Source: CAYRWR01 sp964537555 (GTDB lineage: Bacteria > Spirochaetota > Brevinematia > Brevinematales > CAYRWR01). From it: a stretch of DNA of 64,000 nucleotides. Below the pieces are notes generated by a model. The model ran no database searches and was not told the DNA's origin. It saw only the letters and a list, made by a program, of their open reading frames with translations. The DNA lies in contig CAZIAD010000010.1 of NCBI GenBank assembly GCA_964537555.1, positions 34,379-98,378 on the forward strand. Reading direction: 5' to 3'. A program made the position numbers and the translations under genes. Shown here piece by piece: positions 51,043 through 60,059 of this stretch. The stretch's first letter is position 1. The number at the start of each line of letters is the position of its first letter.

Positions 51043-51810
51043 ATGTATATAGACTCACATTGCCACCTTTTTCACAGCATGGAAGGCCACCAAATCACCT
51101 CTTATCTTAAACAGAACCATTCCTGCTTAAGCTATCTTGTAGATATATCGACAAATGTCAAAGAATTCTTAAATAGTCATTCATATTCACTTCCAGAATA
51201 TGTTTTACGTGCAGTGGGCCTGTATCCGGAATTAGCACAGCAATTTGGCCCGAGCCTGCAGGATGAATTTGAAAATGCCATAGTACAGTACAGGCCCCAG
51301 GCCATAGGAGAAGTGGGACTGGACTTTCACTGGGATTATGGGGACATCAGGGTTCAGGAAACCCTGTTCCGGCATCAGATTGAGACTGCCCTGCGTCTGA
51401 AGCTGCCCCTCATCATACACAGCCGGGATGCTTTTTCTGATACCCTCCGTATATTGCGCTCTTATCAGTGGGATATCCCGGTAATACTGCACTGTTACGG
51501 CTATGGCCCCGCGGAAGCAGAACAATTCGGATTTGAGGGGCCTTATTATTTTTCATTCGCGGGAAATGTGACTTATAAAAATGCCATTGCACTGCAGGAA
51601 ACAGCCCGGATAGTGCCTATAGAGCGGATACTAATGGAAACGGATTCCCCTTATCTTAGCCCTGTACCTCTCAGGGGAAAACCCAATCTACCCCATTATG
51701 TACAGCACACTTACCATTTTATTTCAGAACTGAGAAATATCGATTCTAATATGCTAATAAAGCAGACTGAAAGCAATTTCGCCAAAATATTTGGCTTAGA
51801 GATGAATTAA
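51043..51810 (+). CDS. TatD-family metal-dependent hydrolase
   Basis: A 255-residue TIM-barrel enzyme. Metal ligands are seen in MYIDSHCHLF, GEVGLDFHW, LIIHSRDA, VILHCYGYG and ILMETDSPYLS. TatD proteins are 3'-5' deoxyribonucleases and some act on D-aminoacyl-tRNA. Which type this is cannot be told. It is followed by a histidine kinase after 48 bp. Confidence 0.92.
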   Translation: MYIDSHCHLFHSMEGHQITSYLKQNHSCLSYLVDISTNVKEFLNSHSYSLPEYVLRAVGLYPELAQQFGPSLQDEFENAIVQYRPQAIGEVGLDFHWDYGDIRVQETLFRHQIETALRLKLPLIIHSRDAFSDTLRILRSYQWDIPVILHCYGYGPAEAEQFGFEGPYYFSFAGNVTYKNAIALQETARIVPIERILMETDSPYLSPVPLRGKPNLPHYVQHTYHFISELRNIDSNMLIKQTESNFAKIFGLEMN

Positions 51811-51858
51811 ACAGGGATAGGGCTTTACATTTTTAATAGATTATAATATTATCTAATC

Positions 51859-52860
51859 ATGACATGCAGACCCAATCCCAGCGGGACTCGATTTGACACC
51901 GGATATAATACCCCCCGTCACGCTTCTCCATTTTTATACGCTTTTTTGTTTTTTATCGTATATATCTGTCTTACCGGAGCATATATCTATATTTCCAGCA
52001 CCATGGCCGCATCTGCTTCGGCTGACATCTCCCAGTTAAAAAACATAGAGATCTTAAAAGGTTTTTTATTCATAAGCTCTACAGGTCTGATTATTTTTAT
52101 ACTGGCCTACATCCTGTTAAAAAAGATCTACAGGAAAGATAAGGAGCTTATCTTATACAGGGAGCTCCTCATTGAAAATGAAAGAAGAGCCATGGCAGGT
52201 ATCTTTGCCGCCTCAATTGCTCATGATATAAAAAATCTCCTCAATATCGTCACGGTCAGCCTGGATCTGAGCCAGTTAGATCAGAGTAAAGACCTGCAGA
52301 CTCAATACATGACTGAAAGCCATAGTGCCCTGGAGAAAATCACTCAACTGACCAATAGCCTTATGCACGCATCACAGCCGGCCATGATGCGCAGTAAAAA
52401 GACAGCAGATCTAAGACTGCTTATAGAGAATACTATAGACTTCTGTGCTCATCATGAAAAAGTGAAATTTTGCACTATCAATATGGAACTGGAATCAGGC
52501 CTGTTTCTGGAATTAAATGAAGAGATCATGACCCGTATTTTGTTAAACCTCATCATCAATGCGGGTGATGCCACTCATGGAAAAGGATGCATCACCGTGA
52601 AATGTTACCACGATAAATCCAGCATCATACTGGAAGTACACGATAATGGACCGGGAATCGACCGGCAGCATCGTAAAAAAATATTTGAACCTTTTATTTC
52701 TATGAAAGAACAGGGCACCGGGTTAGGACTTATGGTAGTGAATCTGGGAGTCAGGCTTCACAATGCCAGCATCAAAGTGCTGGATTCAGACATGGGGGGC
52801 GCCTGTTTCCGGATAAAATTCCCTAAGAACAATTCGTCAGATGGATCTCAATCTTCCTGA
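51859..52860 (+). CDS. Sensor histidine kinase
   Basis: A 333-residue membrane kinase. Two membrane segments (about 25-45 and 68-88) flank a short extracytoplasmic loop. The dimerisation domain has IAHDIKNLLNIVTVSLDLSQ with the phospho-His, and the ATPase domain has LLNLIINAGDATHGKG, VHDNGPGI and GTGLGLMVVNLG. There is no response regulator beside it. No clear ribosome binding site precedes the ATG, so the start is uncertain. Confidence 0.88.
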   Translation: MTCRPNPSGTRFDTGYNTPRHASPFLYAFLFFIVYICLTGAYIYISSTMAASASADISQLKNIEILKGFLFISSTGLIIFILAYILLKKIYRKDKELILYRELLIENERRAMAGIFAASIAHDIKNLLNIVTVSLDLSQLDQSKDLQTQYMTESHSALEKITQLTNSLMHASQPAMMRSKKTADLRLLIENTIDFCAHHEKVKFCTINMELESGLFLELNEEIMTRILLNLIINAGDATHGKGCITVKCYHDKSSIILEVHDNGPGIDRQHRKKIFEPFISMKEQGTGLGLMVVNLGVRLHNASIKVLDSDMGGACFRIKFPKNNSSDGSQSS

Positions 52861-53231
52861 CTGTCCAAAAATTCCTGAACCATCTTCAGGGTATCAATAC
52901 CCCAGTGCTGCCCCAGTAACGCCACCAGGGCACGTTCTTTTTCATGAATGACTCCATCTTTTTGAATGAGCTCCAGGGAAAAACGGATCATGGCTTCCCG
53001 GCTGGGCAGATCCGTATCGGCCTTGATAGTATCCGCTGCCTCTGAAAAATAATCCAGCTTGGATTGGCCGGACATGGACCGTAACAGAGAGATCTCGTTC
53101 TGAATATGGAATTCCCCGTCAAAATTCTCTTCTATATATTGCCTGATCACTTCCATTTCTTCTCTGGCAATATGGCCATCGATGGCAGCCAGCAGGACCA
53201 GAATATCAAAACCAGCCTGTATGCTTTGCAT
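52848..53231 (-). CDS. TerB-like protein
   Basis: A 127-residue all-helical protein with the TerB/DjlA-like pattern GFDILVLLAAIDGHIAREEM and RFSLELIQKDGVIHEKERAL. TerB-like domains are found in tellurite resistance and stress systems, but no ter cluster is here. It overlaps the convergent kinase end by 13 bp and lies 9 bp after the MBL gene on the same strand. Confidence 0.75.
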   Translation of the reverse strand: MQSIQAGFDILVLLAAIDGHIAREEMEVIRQYIEENFDGEFHIQNEISLLRSMSGQSKLDYFSEAADTIKADTDLPSREAMIRFSLELIQKDGVIHEKERALVALLGQHWGIDTLKMVQEFLDSQED

Positions 53232-53240
53232 CCCCCCCCC

Positions 53241-54074
53241 TTACATTCTGTCCAGATCTACAGTGAGGCCCTCACGGGCCAGGAAGGCCTGAGGCAGCAT
53301 CGCTTTTGCCTGTTTTTCTATCTCAAAGGCCTGCTCGTCGGTACGGGTGGGATCCTGGTGAAACAACGCCAGTCTTTTGACATGGGCTTCTTTGGCCACT
53401 TTTATCGCCTGCATCCAGGAACTATGGCCCCACCCCAGTTTAAAATCCAGCTCTTCATCGGTATACTGAGCATCATGTATAAGAAGATCGCAATCCTGAG
53501 CCAGGTCTATGACCCTCTGATCCATCTGATTTTTAAAATGTTCGGTATCGGTAGAATACACTATGGATTTACCCTGGTATGTGATACGATAACCGAAGGC
53601 CACACCCGGGTGGATATGTCGGGCAGCCTGCACCGTGACGCCCGGCCTCAGCTCCGAGACCCCTTCACTGAGCTCATTAAAGTCCAAATGGGATGGCAGC
53701 TGAGAAAATTTGACGGGCCAGTAATCGTATTCCATTTGCCCGCTTAGCACTCTTTCCAGCTTGCGGTTAGCTTTGGAAGGGCCGTAGAGCAGGATATGCA
53801 CATTGGGCATAAATATAGGGTCAAAAAAGGGAAATCCCTGCAAATGATCCCAGTGGGTGTGGCTGAGCAGGATAATATTTTCTTTTTCGATCCCGGCTTT
53901 AATCTCCTGGACGATCTTTTTACCCAACAAGCGGATACCCGTACCCATATCCAGAATCAGCCTCAGTTTATCGTGTACTTCCACTTCTACACAGGAAGTA
54001 TTTCCACCCACCTGGAGTTTTTCCTTTTCAGGTACAGGTATGGACCCACGCACCCCCCAGAATCTCACCAGCAT
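53241..54074 (-). CDS. Metallo-beta-lactamase fold hydrolase
   Basis: A 277-residue MBL-fold protein with LLSHTHWDHLQGFPFF (HxHxDH), YSTDTEHF and LIHDAQYTDEEL. It starts RFWGVRGSIPVPEKE, typical of a subgroup near PhnP/cyclic-phosphodiesterase or RNase Z types. The substrate is unknown. It follows dtd by 8 bp and precedes the TerB-like gene. Confidence 0.85.
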   Translation of the reverse strand: MLVRFWGVRGSIPVPEKEKLQVGGNTSCVEVEVHDKLRLILDMGTGIRLLGKKIVQEIKAGIEKENIILLSHTHWDHLQGFPFFDPIFMPNVHILLYGPSKANRKLERVLSGQMEYDYWPVKFSQLPSHLDFNELSEGVSELRPGVTVQAARHIHPGVAFGYRITYQGKSIVYSTDTEHFKNQMDQRVIDLAQDCDLLIHDAQYTDEELDFKLGWGHSSWMQAIKVAKEAHVKRLALFHQDPTRTDEQAFEIEKQAKAMLPQAFLAREGLTVDLDRM

Positions 54075-54082
54075 ATCTGCTC

Positions 54083-54532
54083 CTAAAAGCTTTTTTTTGA
54101 ATCTACCATAATCGTATAAGGGCCGTCATTGTGCAGATTTACTTCCATCATCGCCCCAAAAACACCCGTTTTTACACCCAGGCCATGTTGTGACAGGCTA
54201 TGGACCAGCTTATCAAATAATTCCCGTGCCGGTTCCGGGGGCATGGCCTCACTGAATGAGGGCCTGCGCCCATTCCGCACATCCCCGTACAGGGTAAACT
54301 GAGAAACTATCAGTATTTCTCCGGAGATATCCATTACTGACAGGGCGGTCTCCTTCTCTCCATCGGGAAAGAGTCGTATCCCTAATATTTTTCTACTGCA
54401 ATATTCCAGATCCCTGTCATCATCATCTTTGGCAATACCGGCCAAGACCAGGAGCCCTCTCCCGATCTCACTGACTAATGCCTGTTCTACTGCTACTGAG
54501 GCAGACTTAACTCTTTGTATAACTAATCGCAT
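54083..54532 (-). CDS. dtd: D-aminoacyl-tRNA deacylase
   Basis: A 149-residue enzyme that frees D-amino acids from tRNA. Marks: MRLVIQRVKSASVAV, VSQFTLYGDVRNGRRPSFSE and the C-terminal NDGPYTIMVDSKK with the Gly/Pro region. Full length. It stands 59 bp after the GH63 gene. Confidence 0.96.
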   Translation of the reverse strand: MRLVIQRVKSASVAVEQALVSEIGRGLLVLAGIAKDDDDRDLEYCSRKILGIRLFPDGEKETALSVMDISGEILIVSQFTLYGDVRNGRRPSFSEAMPPEPARELFDKLVHSLSQHGLGVKTGVFGAMMEVNLHNDGPYTIMVDSKKSF

Positions 54533-54591
54533 GTTTTATTCCTGAATCATTATTATACACTATTTCATTTAAACTGCAATATTTGCGGGAC

Positions 54592-56283
54592 TCACAAAAT
54601 CCCCAACAATCCCCCCCAGGAATAAAAAGGGCAGGAGCGGGCGTATCGGGCAGGCTGAGGCTCACCCCAGCCTGTGAGTGCTGAGTAGTTTTCATGTATA
54701 TGCCCATGTTCTCTCCATTCCCGCATCAATATCGACTGTGCAGCCTCTTTGAATTTCGGGTAAAGGAGTGATCCGTGCTTTTTAAGGCCATAGGCCACCA
54801 ACCACACCATAGAGGGCCATACCCTGCCTCTCCAGTAATCGCCATCCGGATTATAGTGAGAAGAGGAAACCGCCACAGAAGGCAGTAAGGCAGCATTTAA
54901 AAAATCCGGGGAATCCAGTATGTTCTCCAGAAGCCTCAATTCCTCAGGACTGATGCATGAAGTGAGTAACGGGTAGAATATCAATGGACTTAACTCAGTA
55001 TTGTAATGCTGAGACTTAAATGAATTCACCAGGCCCCTGTCCAGATCAAAAAAATTATGGATTATACTATTGTAGGTGTGCAGGTCCTCCTGAAGCTCAG
55101 GAGCGGGTATTCCCAAAAGCACAGCCATCTCTACCAGGATCCCGGCAGCACTCACCATCAGCGAGCTCAGATCTATGCAGGCCTGATCCAGGATAGCGTT
55201 TCCACTCCTGGCCTGAGAAGTGAGCTCCATCTCATCAAAGACGGGGGAGTCATCAAGGCCTGACTCGTATACTGCTCCTGTCTTTCCCGATAGCAGTATG
55301 AAGTCATTTCTGTCTTCATGGTCTGTTCCCCAGCTGAAAGTGTGATCCTGGTGCATGCGGTTTTGTTTCCACCAGTTATAATTTCTGATAAGAAGGGGAT
55401 AGGCCTTTTGCAGGAAGCCTAAATCCCCGGTCCGGGTATAGATCTCCCAGGCTGCCAGGAACCAGACAGGGGGATTGGATCGGTTGGATATCCGCTTCCC
55501 TACCCTGAGCTGAGGTATACGCCCATCCTCCTGCATCCCCTCCATGAGGCTGAAAAAAGTGGCACAAGCCAGATCTGGATCATGATGGGACAGGATTATG
55601 CAGGAAAAGGCAGCATCCCAGGCAAAGAGCATGGGCCCGTAGTTTTCCACGGAAGAGTCAGTCACTCTGGCTATCATAGGCATCCAGGCTTTATTGACCG
55701 GCACATAAAAACGCTCTTTGAGAGATGTGCTGACCGAGAGATTAAAAAACACAGACTGCCGGCTCACATCATAAGGGGTATCTGCCCCTGCCCCCCGGGG
55801 GAATATGAATTCATCAAGGACAGAGGCTGTATCCGCACAGGGATCTGGAGAAAAAGCCAGTCTGAGCTCTTCCTTGAGGGAATGGCCCCAGGTTATGCCC
55901 AGGACATAGAATGAGGGACCCAGGCAGGACCATCCTGAATCCAGGACATGGGGACTGCTATCAGAACACCATTCCAGGCTGTCAGACATAAGAGCCTGCA
56001 TGAAAAGCATCCCCTCATGTTCAACCAGGGTAAATGTATTATTAAAAATACGGTATGCTGCAAAATAGGGATAAAAAGAACAATCCAGTATACGAATAGC
56101 ATCACAATAATGATTGTCATCTTTGTGATCTGTATGGATGGGAGGATCCTGGTCGGGCTGGCCTACATTAAAGAAAATGTGCTCCCAGGCCCGGCCCTCA
56201 TGATGCAGCTTAAAATAGCAGCTTATTCCATCCCGGTTTGTGATTTCATTGAGGCCCCGTGAGCCCCAGAGGCCGAAATTCAT
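54592..56283 (-). CDS. GH63-like glycoside hydrolase
   Basis: A 563-residue protein; the later part is an (alpha/alpha)6 barrel. Segments LFAWDAAFSC, QEDGRIPQLRVG, YESGLDDSPVFD, DYWRGRVWPSMVWLVAYGL and HENYSALTGW match the GH63 group that includes mannosylglycerate and glucosylglycerate hydrolases. It has no signal peptide, so it is probably cytoplasmic. The substrate could be an osmolyte or an alpha-glucan fragment. Its ATG overlaps the AMMECR1 stop by 1 bp (TAATG), so it is coupled. Confidence 0.82.
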   Translation of the reverse strand: MNFGLWGSRGLNEITNRDGISCYFKLHHEGRAWEHIFFNVGQPDQDPPIHTDHKDDNHYCDAIRILDCSFYPYFAAYRIFNNTFTLVEHEGMLFMQALMSDSLEWCSDSSPHVLDSGWSCLGPSFYVLGITWGHSLKEELRLAFSPDPCADTASVLDEFIFPRGAGADTPYDVSRQSVFFNLSVSTSLKERFYVPVNKAWMPMIARVTDSSVENYGPMLFAWDAAFSCIILSHHDPDLACATFFSLMEGMQEDGRIPQLRVGKRISNRSNPPVWFLAAWEIYTRTGDLGFLQKAYPLLIRNYNWWKQNRMHQDHTFSWGTDHEDRNDFILLSGKTGAVYESGLDDSPVFDEMELTSQARSGNAILDQACIDLSSLMVSAAGILVEMAVLLGIPAPELQEDLHTYNSIIHNFFDLDRGLVNSFKSQHYNTELSPLIFYPLLTSCISPEELRLLENILDSPDFLNAALLPSVAVSSSHYNPDGDYWRGRVWPSMVWLVAYGLKKHGSLLYPKFKEAAQSILMREWREHGHIHENYSALTGWGEPQPARYARSCPFYSWGGLLGIL

Positions 56284-56849
56284 TAATGCCTGACCTGTTT
56301 CTCGCCAAACACTTCCGCTTCAAACCCGTAGACCTTGGCCCCGTTTTCCCAGCAATAGGCTTCCATTCCTGCTTTGCGACAGGTCTCATTGAGAAAACGT
56401 TCCCTGTCCCATTTATGGTCTATCGCGACCTGGGGCAGTAAGAGGCCCTTATGATAATCTCTTTCCATGACCAGGCCATGACGCCCTACTTCTACAGTGA
56501 GGACATCCTTTATTTCTTCCAGGGGATAGAGAATAGATATTTCCACTTCTATTTGCTGGTATTCCTGTGGAGTCAGAGGATAGAAGCGGGGATCATGGAA
56601 GGCAGCCTGAATGGCCATTTCCTGAATAGCCTGGCGCAATTCCTTTACTCCTTCGATATAGCCGATACATCCCCGTAACTCTGACTGAATAGTCAGGGTC
56701 ACAAACAGGCCAAATTTTCCGTCAAATACCGGATCAGTCATCAGGGTGGAGGCATCATAATCCCTGTCTTCCAGGTGTGCTTCGATAGTGTAACGGACCA
56801 CTTTGATGAGCAGGTCTTTTTGAGACTGATCCAGTCTGATTTTTTCCAT
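56283..56849 (-). CDS. AMMECR1-domain protein
   Basis: 188 residues from the ATG at 56849, preceded by AGGAGAAGTT; the longer in-frame extension reaches into mraY. The domain is marked by GKFGLFVTLTIQSELRGCIGY and FHDPRFYPLTPQEYQQIEVE, with PQVAIDHKWDRERFLNETCR near the end. The LRGCIGY motif is diagnostic. The function of bacterial members is not known; radical SAM and Memo partners occur elsewhere, but not here. Coupled to GH63, 17 bp after mraY. Confidence 0.9.
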   Translation of the reverse strand: MEKIRLDQSQKDLLIKVVRYTIEAHLEDRDYDASTLMTDPVFDGKFGLFVTLTIQSELRGCIGYIEGVKELRQAIQEMAIQAAFHDPRFYPLTPQEYQQIEVEISILYPLEEIKDVLTVEVGRHGLVMERDYHKGLLLPQVAIDHKWDRERFLNETCRKAGMEAYCWENGAKVYGFEAEVFGEKQVRH

Positions 56850-56866
56850 AACTTCTCCTGTTTGCT

Positions 56867-58309
56867 CTAACGTATTTTCAGGGCAGACAAGGCTATTATA
56901 GCAAATAAAGCCGACAATATCCAGAATCGGGCCACCACCTGAGTCTCTTTCCATCCGGAAAGCTCAAAATGATGATGTATAGGGCTCATCTTAAAGATTC
57001 GCTTTTTAAAGCGTTTGTACCAGAACACCTGCAATACTACTGAAAAAGCCTCCAATACAAACATCCCTCCGGCCACTACCAGAAGTACTTCCTGCTTTAG
57101 TGACACGGCTATGGTGGCGATCAAGCCTCCCATGGCCAGGGAGCCTGTATCTCCCATAAAAACCTGGGCGGGATGTACATTATACCACAGAAAGGAGACC
57201 AGTCCTCCTATAAAAGCAGCGATAACTACTGTGAGCTCCCCTCCCCCCGATAAAAAAGGAAAAAGTAAATATTCAGAAGATATGGAATTACCCATGATGT
57301 AGGCAAATACTCCAAAGGGGATAAACAGCATGATTCCCATCCCCGATGCCAGTCCATCCAGTCCATCCGATAGGTTGGTGGCATTGGAAAAGGACATCAG
57401 TACCACTACATAGAATATAAATGCCAGGATCAGAGGCCAGGTAAAGATCGGTTTGGAATAATAAGGCAGATAAAACTGCTGGAAAAAGCGTGATTTTTTA
57501 TGGACTTTTTCATTACCGTTCTTCTGATCTACAAATCTACCCTGTTTGTCATAACTAAGCATCTGCCAGCTCAGAGATAAAAAATCTCCCTGTGTCTCAA
57601 ACAAAGAAGGAGATAGTTCCATTTTTACTTCCGTAATACGCTCATCCACATTGATAGAGACCAGTTCTTTTTCCTTTACTATACGGAAATAATCCTCTAC
57701 CTGCAGCACAAAATGCAGTGTATTGGAATATACTCCCACTTCCCCGGTTTTTAAGGCAATAGTATTGTTAGTCTGCCATCCATAGGGGATCTCCTTTAAG
57801 GTCTGCATCCTACTGTCCTTAATGACCACATGAAAGGTATTTGAATCCCAGGACTGGGTATAAAAATACAACATAAGCATCAATGCTGCTGACACCAGGC
57901 CCTGAAGTACCAGTTTCAACCGGGCAGACACCCCTTTGGTATCTTTTTCCTTGACCTTCAGGTAATCATCCACAAAGCCGATCCCTCCGAAGAGCAGCAG
58001 GGCCAGGCCGGATAGCAATACATAAAAATTAAACCTGGACCATAAGAGTACGGAGGCCAGGCTGGCCAGTATTATAAATACCCCACCCATAGTAGGCGTC
58101 CCTGCTTTTTTGAGATGGGACTGGGGGCCATCATCGCGTATGGATTGCCCTACCTTCATTTTTTGAAACAAGCGAATAAACCAGGGGGCTATCACCACCC
58201 CAATCAAAAAAGCGGTAAAAAAAGCGGCAATAGAGCGGAAAGAAATATAGCGAAGCAGATTAAAGATGGTCCACTGCTCACTTAAAGGAAACAATAAATG
58301 ATAAAACAT
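56867..58309 (-). CDS. mraY: Phospho-N-acetylmuramoyl-pentapeptide transferase with large inserted loop
   Basis: A 480-residue membrane enzyme that forms lipid I of peptidoglycan. Catalytic marks: KKAGTPTMGGVFII, GFVDDYLKVKEKDTKG, SNATNLSDGLDGLASG and the HHHFELSGW triple-His motif. Usual length is about 320-370. The excess of about 130 residues (about 155-285) sits between membrane segments 3 and 4, in a soluble, beta-rich stretch facing outward by family topology. The rest aligns with ordinary MraY. First gene of the unit with AMMECR1 and GH63. No other mur gene is adjacent. Confidence 0.93.
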   Translation of the reverse strand: MFYHLLFPLSEQWTIFNLLRYISFRSIAAFFTAFLIGVVIAPWFIRLFQKMKVGQSIRDDGPQSHLKKAGTPTMGGVFIILASLASVLLWSRFNFYVLLSGLALLLFGGIGFVDDYLKVKEKDTKGVSARLKLVLQGLVSAALMLMLYFYTQSWDSNTFHVVIKDSRMQTLKEIPYGWQTNNTIALKTGEVGVYSNTLHFVLQVEDYFRIVKEKELVSINVDERITEVKMELSPSLFETQGDFLSLSWQMLSYDKQGRFVDQKNGNEKVHKKSRFFQQFYLPYYSKPIFTWPLILAFIFYVVVLMSFSNATNLSDGLDGLASGMGIMLFIPFGVFAYIMGNSISSEYLLFPFLSGGGELTVVIAAFIGGLVSFLWYNVHPAQVFMGDTGSLAMGGLIATIAVSLKQEVLLVVAGGMFVLEAFSVVLQVFWYKRFKKRIFKMSPIHHHFELSGWKETQVVARFWILSALFAIIALSALKIR

Positions 58310-58575
58310 GATAAGTCCTTAGTTTTTTTGCTTTCAGAGAAATTTCAGTCACTGTAATTATAAAAACAGCCTGAGTAGAAGTCAAAGCTTGAGACAGCAA
58401 AAAAACTTAATTGGGAATATTGATAAACGTGCTATACAGAAGATTTAGTTATAATCTGCATCATTGCAACAGAGAAGATCAATCCGGCACATCGCCCCGA
58501 TGGATTCATAGTGAAAACCTGAAAACATTTTGATTAAAAGCAGAATAAACGATAAAATAAGGTCAGGAGAAATGA

Positions 58576-59067
58576 ATGGACAGCTTTGTCGCCATAGATT
58601 TTGAGACCGCTACCGGTTTCCGGAATAGTGCCTGTGCTGTTGGTATAGTCACTGTAGAAAACGGGCTTATTGTAGATGAGTATTCTACCCTGATCCAGCC
58701 TCCGGGTAACCAGTACAGCCCCTTTAATATCTCCATCCATCATATCCACCCCAGAGATACCGCACAGGCAGCTCTTTTTGACGGTGTCTATCCGGAGATC
58801 AAAAAAAGGCTGCAGGGCAGACTGATCGTAGCCCATAATGAGGCATTTGACAGAGGTGTACTCAAGGCCAGTATGCTGCTCTACCACCTGAACTATAATG
58901 AACTGCATCTCCCTGAGCCCTGGGAGTGCACCGTGAAGATATACCGCCGGAAAGGCTATCCCTCCGCTAAGCTATCCTACTGCTGTCAGGTCAATCACAT
59001 CGAGCTGGAACATCATGAAGCCCTGTCGGACGCCAGGGCCTGTGCCGCACTCTATCTCATGAGATAA
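58576..59067 (+). CDS. DnaQ-like 3'-5' exonuclease
   Basis: A 163-residue DEDDh exonuclease. FVAIDFETATGFRNSA carries the first Asp-Glu, VAHNEAFDRGVL the second Asp, and HHEALSDARACAAL the His and last Asp. The domain stands alone, as in the exonuclease or epsilon-like family, without a BRCT domain. Divergent from mraY; a TATAAT lies about 120 bp upstream (58450). Confidence 0.9.
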   Translation: MDSFVAIDFETATGFRNSACAVGIVTVENGLIVDEYSTLIQPPGNQYSPFNISIHHIHPRDTAQAALFDGVYPEIKKRLQGRLIVAHNEAFDRGVLKASMLLYHLNYNELHLPEPWECTVKIYRRKGYPSAKLSYCCQVNHIELEHHEALSDARACAALYLMR

Positions 59068-59127
59068 TATACTTCTAACTCTATCTGATCTCCATTCTGT
59101 TACAGAAAATTTCAAAAAAAGCCATCA

Positions 59128-59237
59128 TGCACATCAAAATTCAAACAGAGACTATGCAGGCTTGCATCATTGCACATATTTGCACTGTTTATGCTTTGAA
59201 TGCACTTTTAAAGTATTTTATGCACTTATTTAGTGCA
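59128..59237 (+). promoter_or_regulatory. Phased TGCAC half-sites upstream of transglutaminase-like gene
   Basis: TGCAC occurs at 59128, 59171, 59181, 59201 and 59221, and its inverse GTGCA at 59233. Spacings of 10, 20 and 20 bp put four sites on one DNA face. The same half-site builds the amylase activator palindromes, which suggests a related regulator. They lie just upstream of a sigma-70-type promoter. Confidence 0.55.
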
Positions 59238-59244
59238 TTTATTC

Positions 59245-59274
59245 TTGACTTTATCCGATAATATTTAGTATAAT
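59245..59274 (+). promoter_or_regulatory. Sigma-70-type promoter for 59363 gene
   Basis: TTGACT, an 18-bp spacer, TATAAT, with a leader of about 80 bases to the ATG and an AGGGAGGAAG ribosome binding site. Confidence 0.7.
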
Positions 59275-59362
59275 ATGAGCGAATGAAATGAAAAAAAGTA
59301 TGTAGTTAAATCATGATAGAAAAATTAGGACGCATATTAAATAAACCTCCAGGGAGGAAGAT

Positions 59363-59920
59363 ATGCTTAATTGGATTAAATTACTGGTACTGGCAGCCAT
59401 GATGAGCGGATGTTCTGTATTTTCTGTTTCTGAACAGGCTATAGACCGCTATGGAGAGGTATCTCCTGAGATCAATCCTTTAAATGTAGATTATAATATG
59501 TATAAAGAACTCTTTGCATCCCTGTACCAGGGACAGCTCACTGATGAAGATGTAATAGGTATCCTGGTCTCTATCGAGGTAGAGTACAGTAGCGTGGATG
59601 GCAATTACTGGAAAAATCCCAGAGAGACCTGGAACGATAAATCCGGAGACTGCGAAGACTACTGTACCCTGTTTCTGGGGTTATTAAAGCAGGAAGGGCT
59701 TTATGACGGACAGACTATGATAGTAGTCCGGCCGGTGAGCGGCAGCAGCCTGACTTATCATTGCAAAGTGGCAGACCGCAGAAGAGGTATAGAATATGAG
59801 CTGACCGGCGGCCTCCTGGAGATCAGCCCTTTGAAAGAAAACAGGATCCTCAAAGAATACAATTACGCTGAAGTAATGTATCAGGCTTATGAAAAAGACC
59901 GCCTGGATTGGGTATTTTAG
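59363..59920 (+). CDS. Transglutaminase-like lipoprotein, copy 1
   Basis: A 185-residue protein. The signal peptide has lipobox MMSGC (Cys about 17). The core shows a papain/transglutaminase-like site: WNDKSGDCEDYCTLFLGLL with the Cys nucleophile, and YHCKVADRRRGIEYEL with the His and a following acidic residue. It is small for the family, resembling the bacterial transglutaminase-like cysteine proteinases (BTLCP/LapG type). The target is unknown. A paralogue lies 140 bp downstream. Confidence 0.78.
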   Translation: MLNWIKLLVLAAMMSGCSVFSVSEQAIDRYGEVSPEINPLNVDYNMYKELFASLYQGQLTDEDVIGILVSIEVEYSSVDGNYWKNPRETWNDKSGDCEDYCTLFLGLLKQEGLYDGQTMIVVRPVSGSSLTYHCKVADRRRGIEYELTGGLLEISPLKENRILKEYNYAEVMYQAYEKDRLDWVF

Positions 59921-59933
59921 AGACTCAATATCC

Positions 59934-59961
59934 TTGACAACCCAATCAATAGTAATATAAT
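59934..59961 (+). promoter_or_regulatory. Sigma-70 promoter for 60060 gene
   Basis: TTGACA, a 16-bp spacer, TATAAT: near-perfect consensus boxes just after the stop of copy 1. The twin genes can therefore be expressed separately. Confidence 0.85.
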
Positions 59962-60059
59962 GAGTTAATATCAAAAGGGAGTATAATAAAAAATCAGGTA
60001 ATAAGTAAAAAAGTATCTTCTCTATTTAAAAAGCATATCCCGGAGTTTATGGGGGAGAT

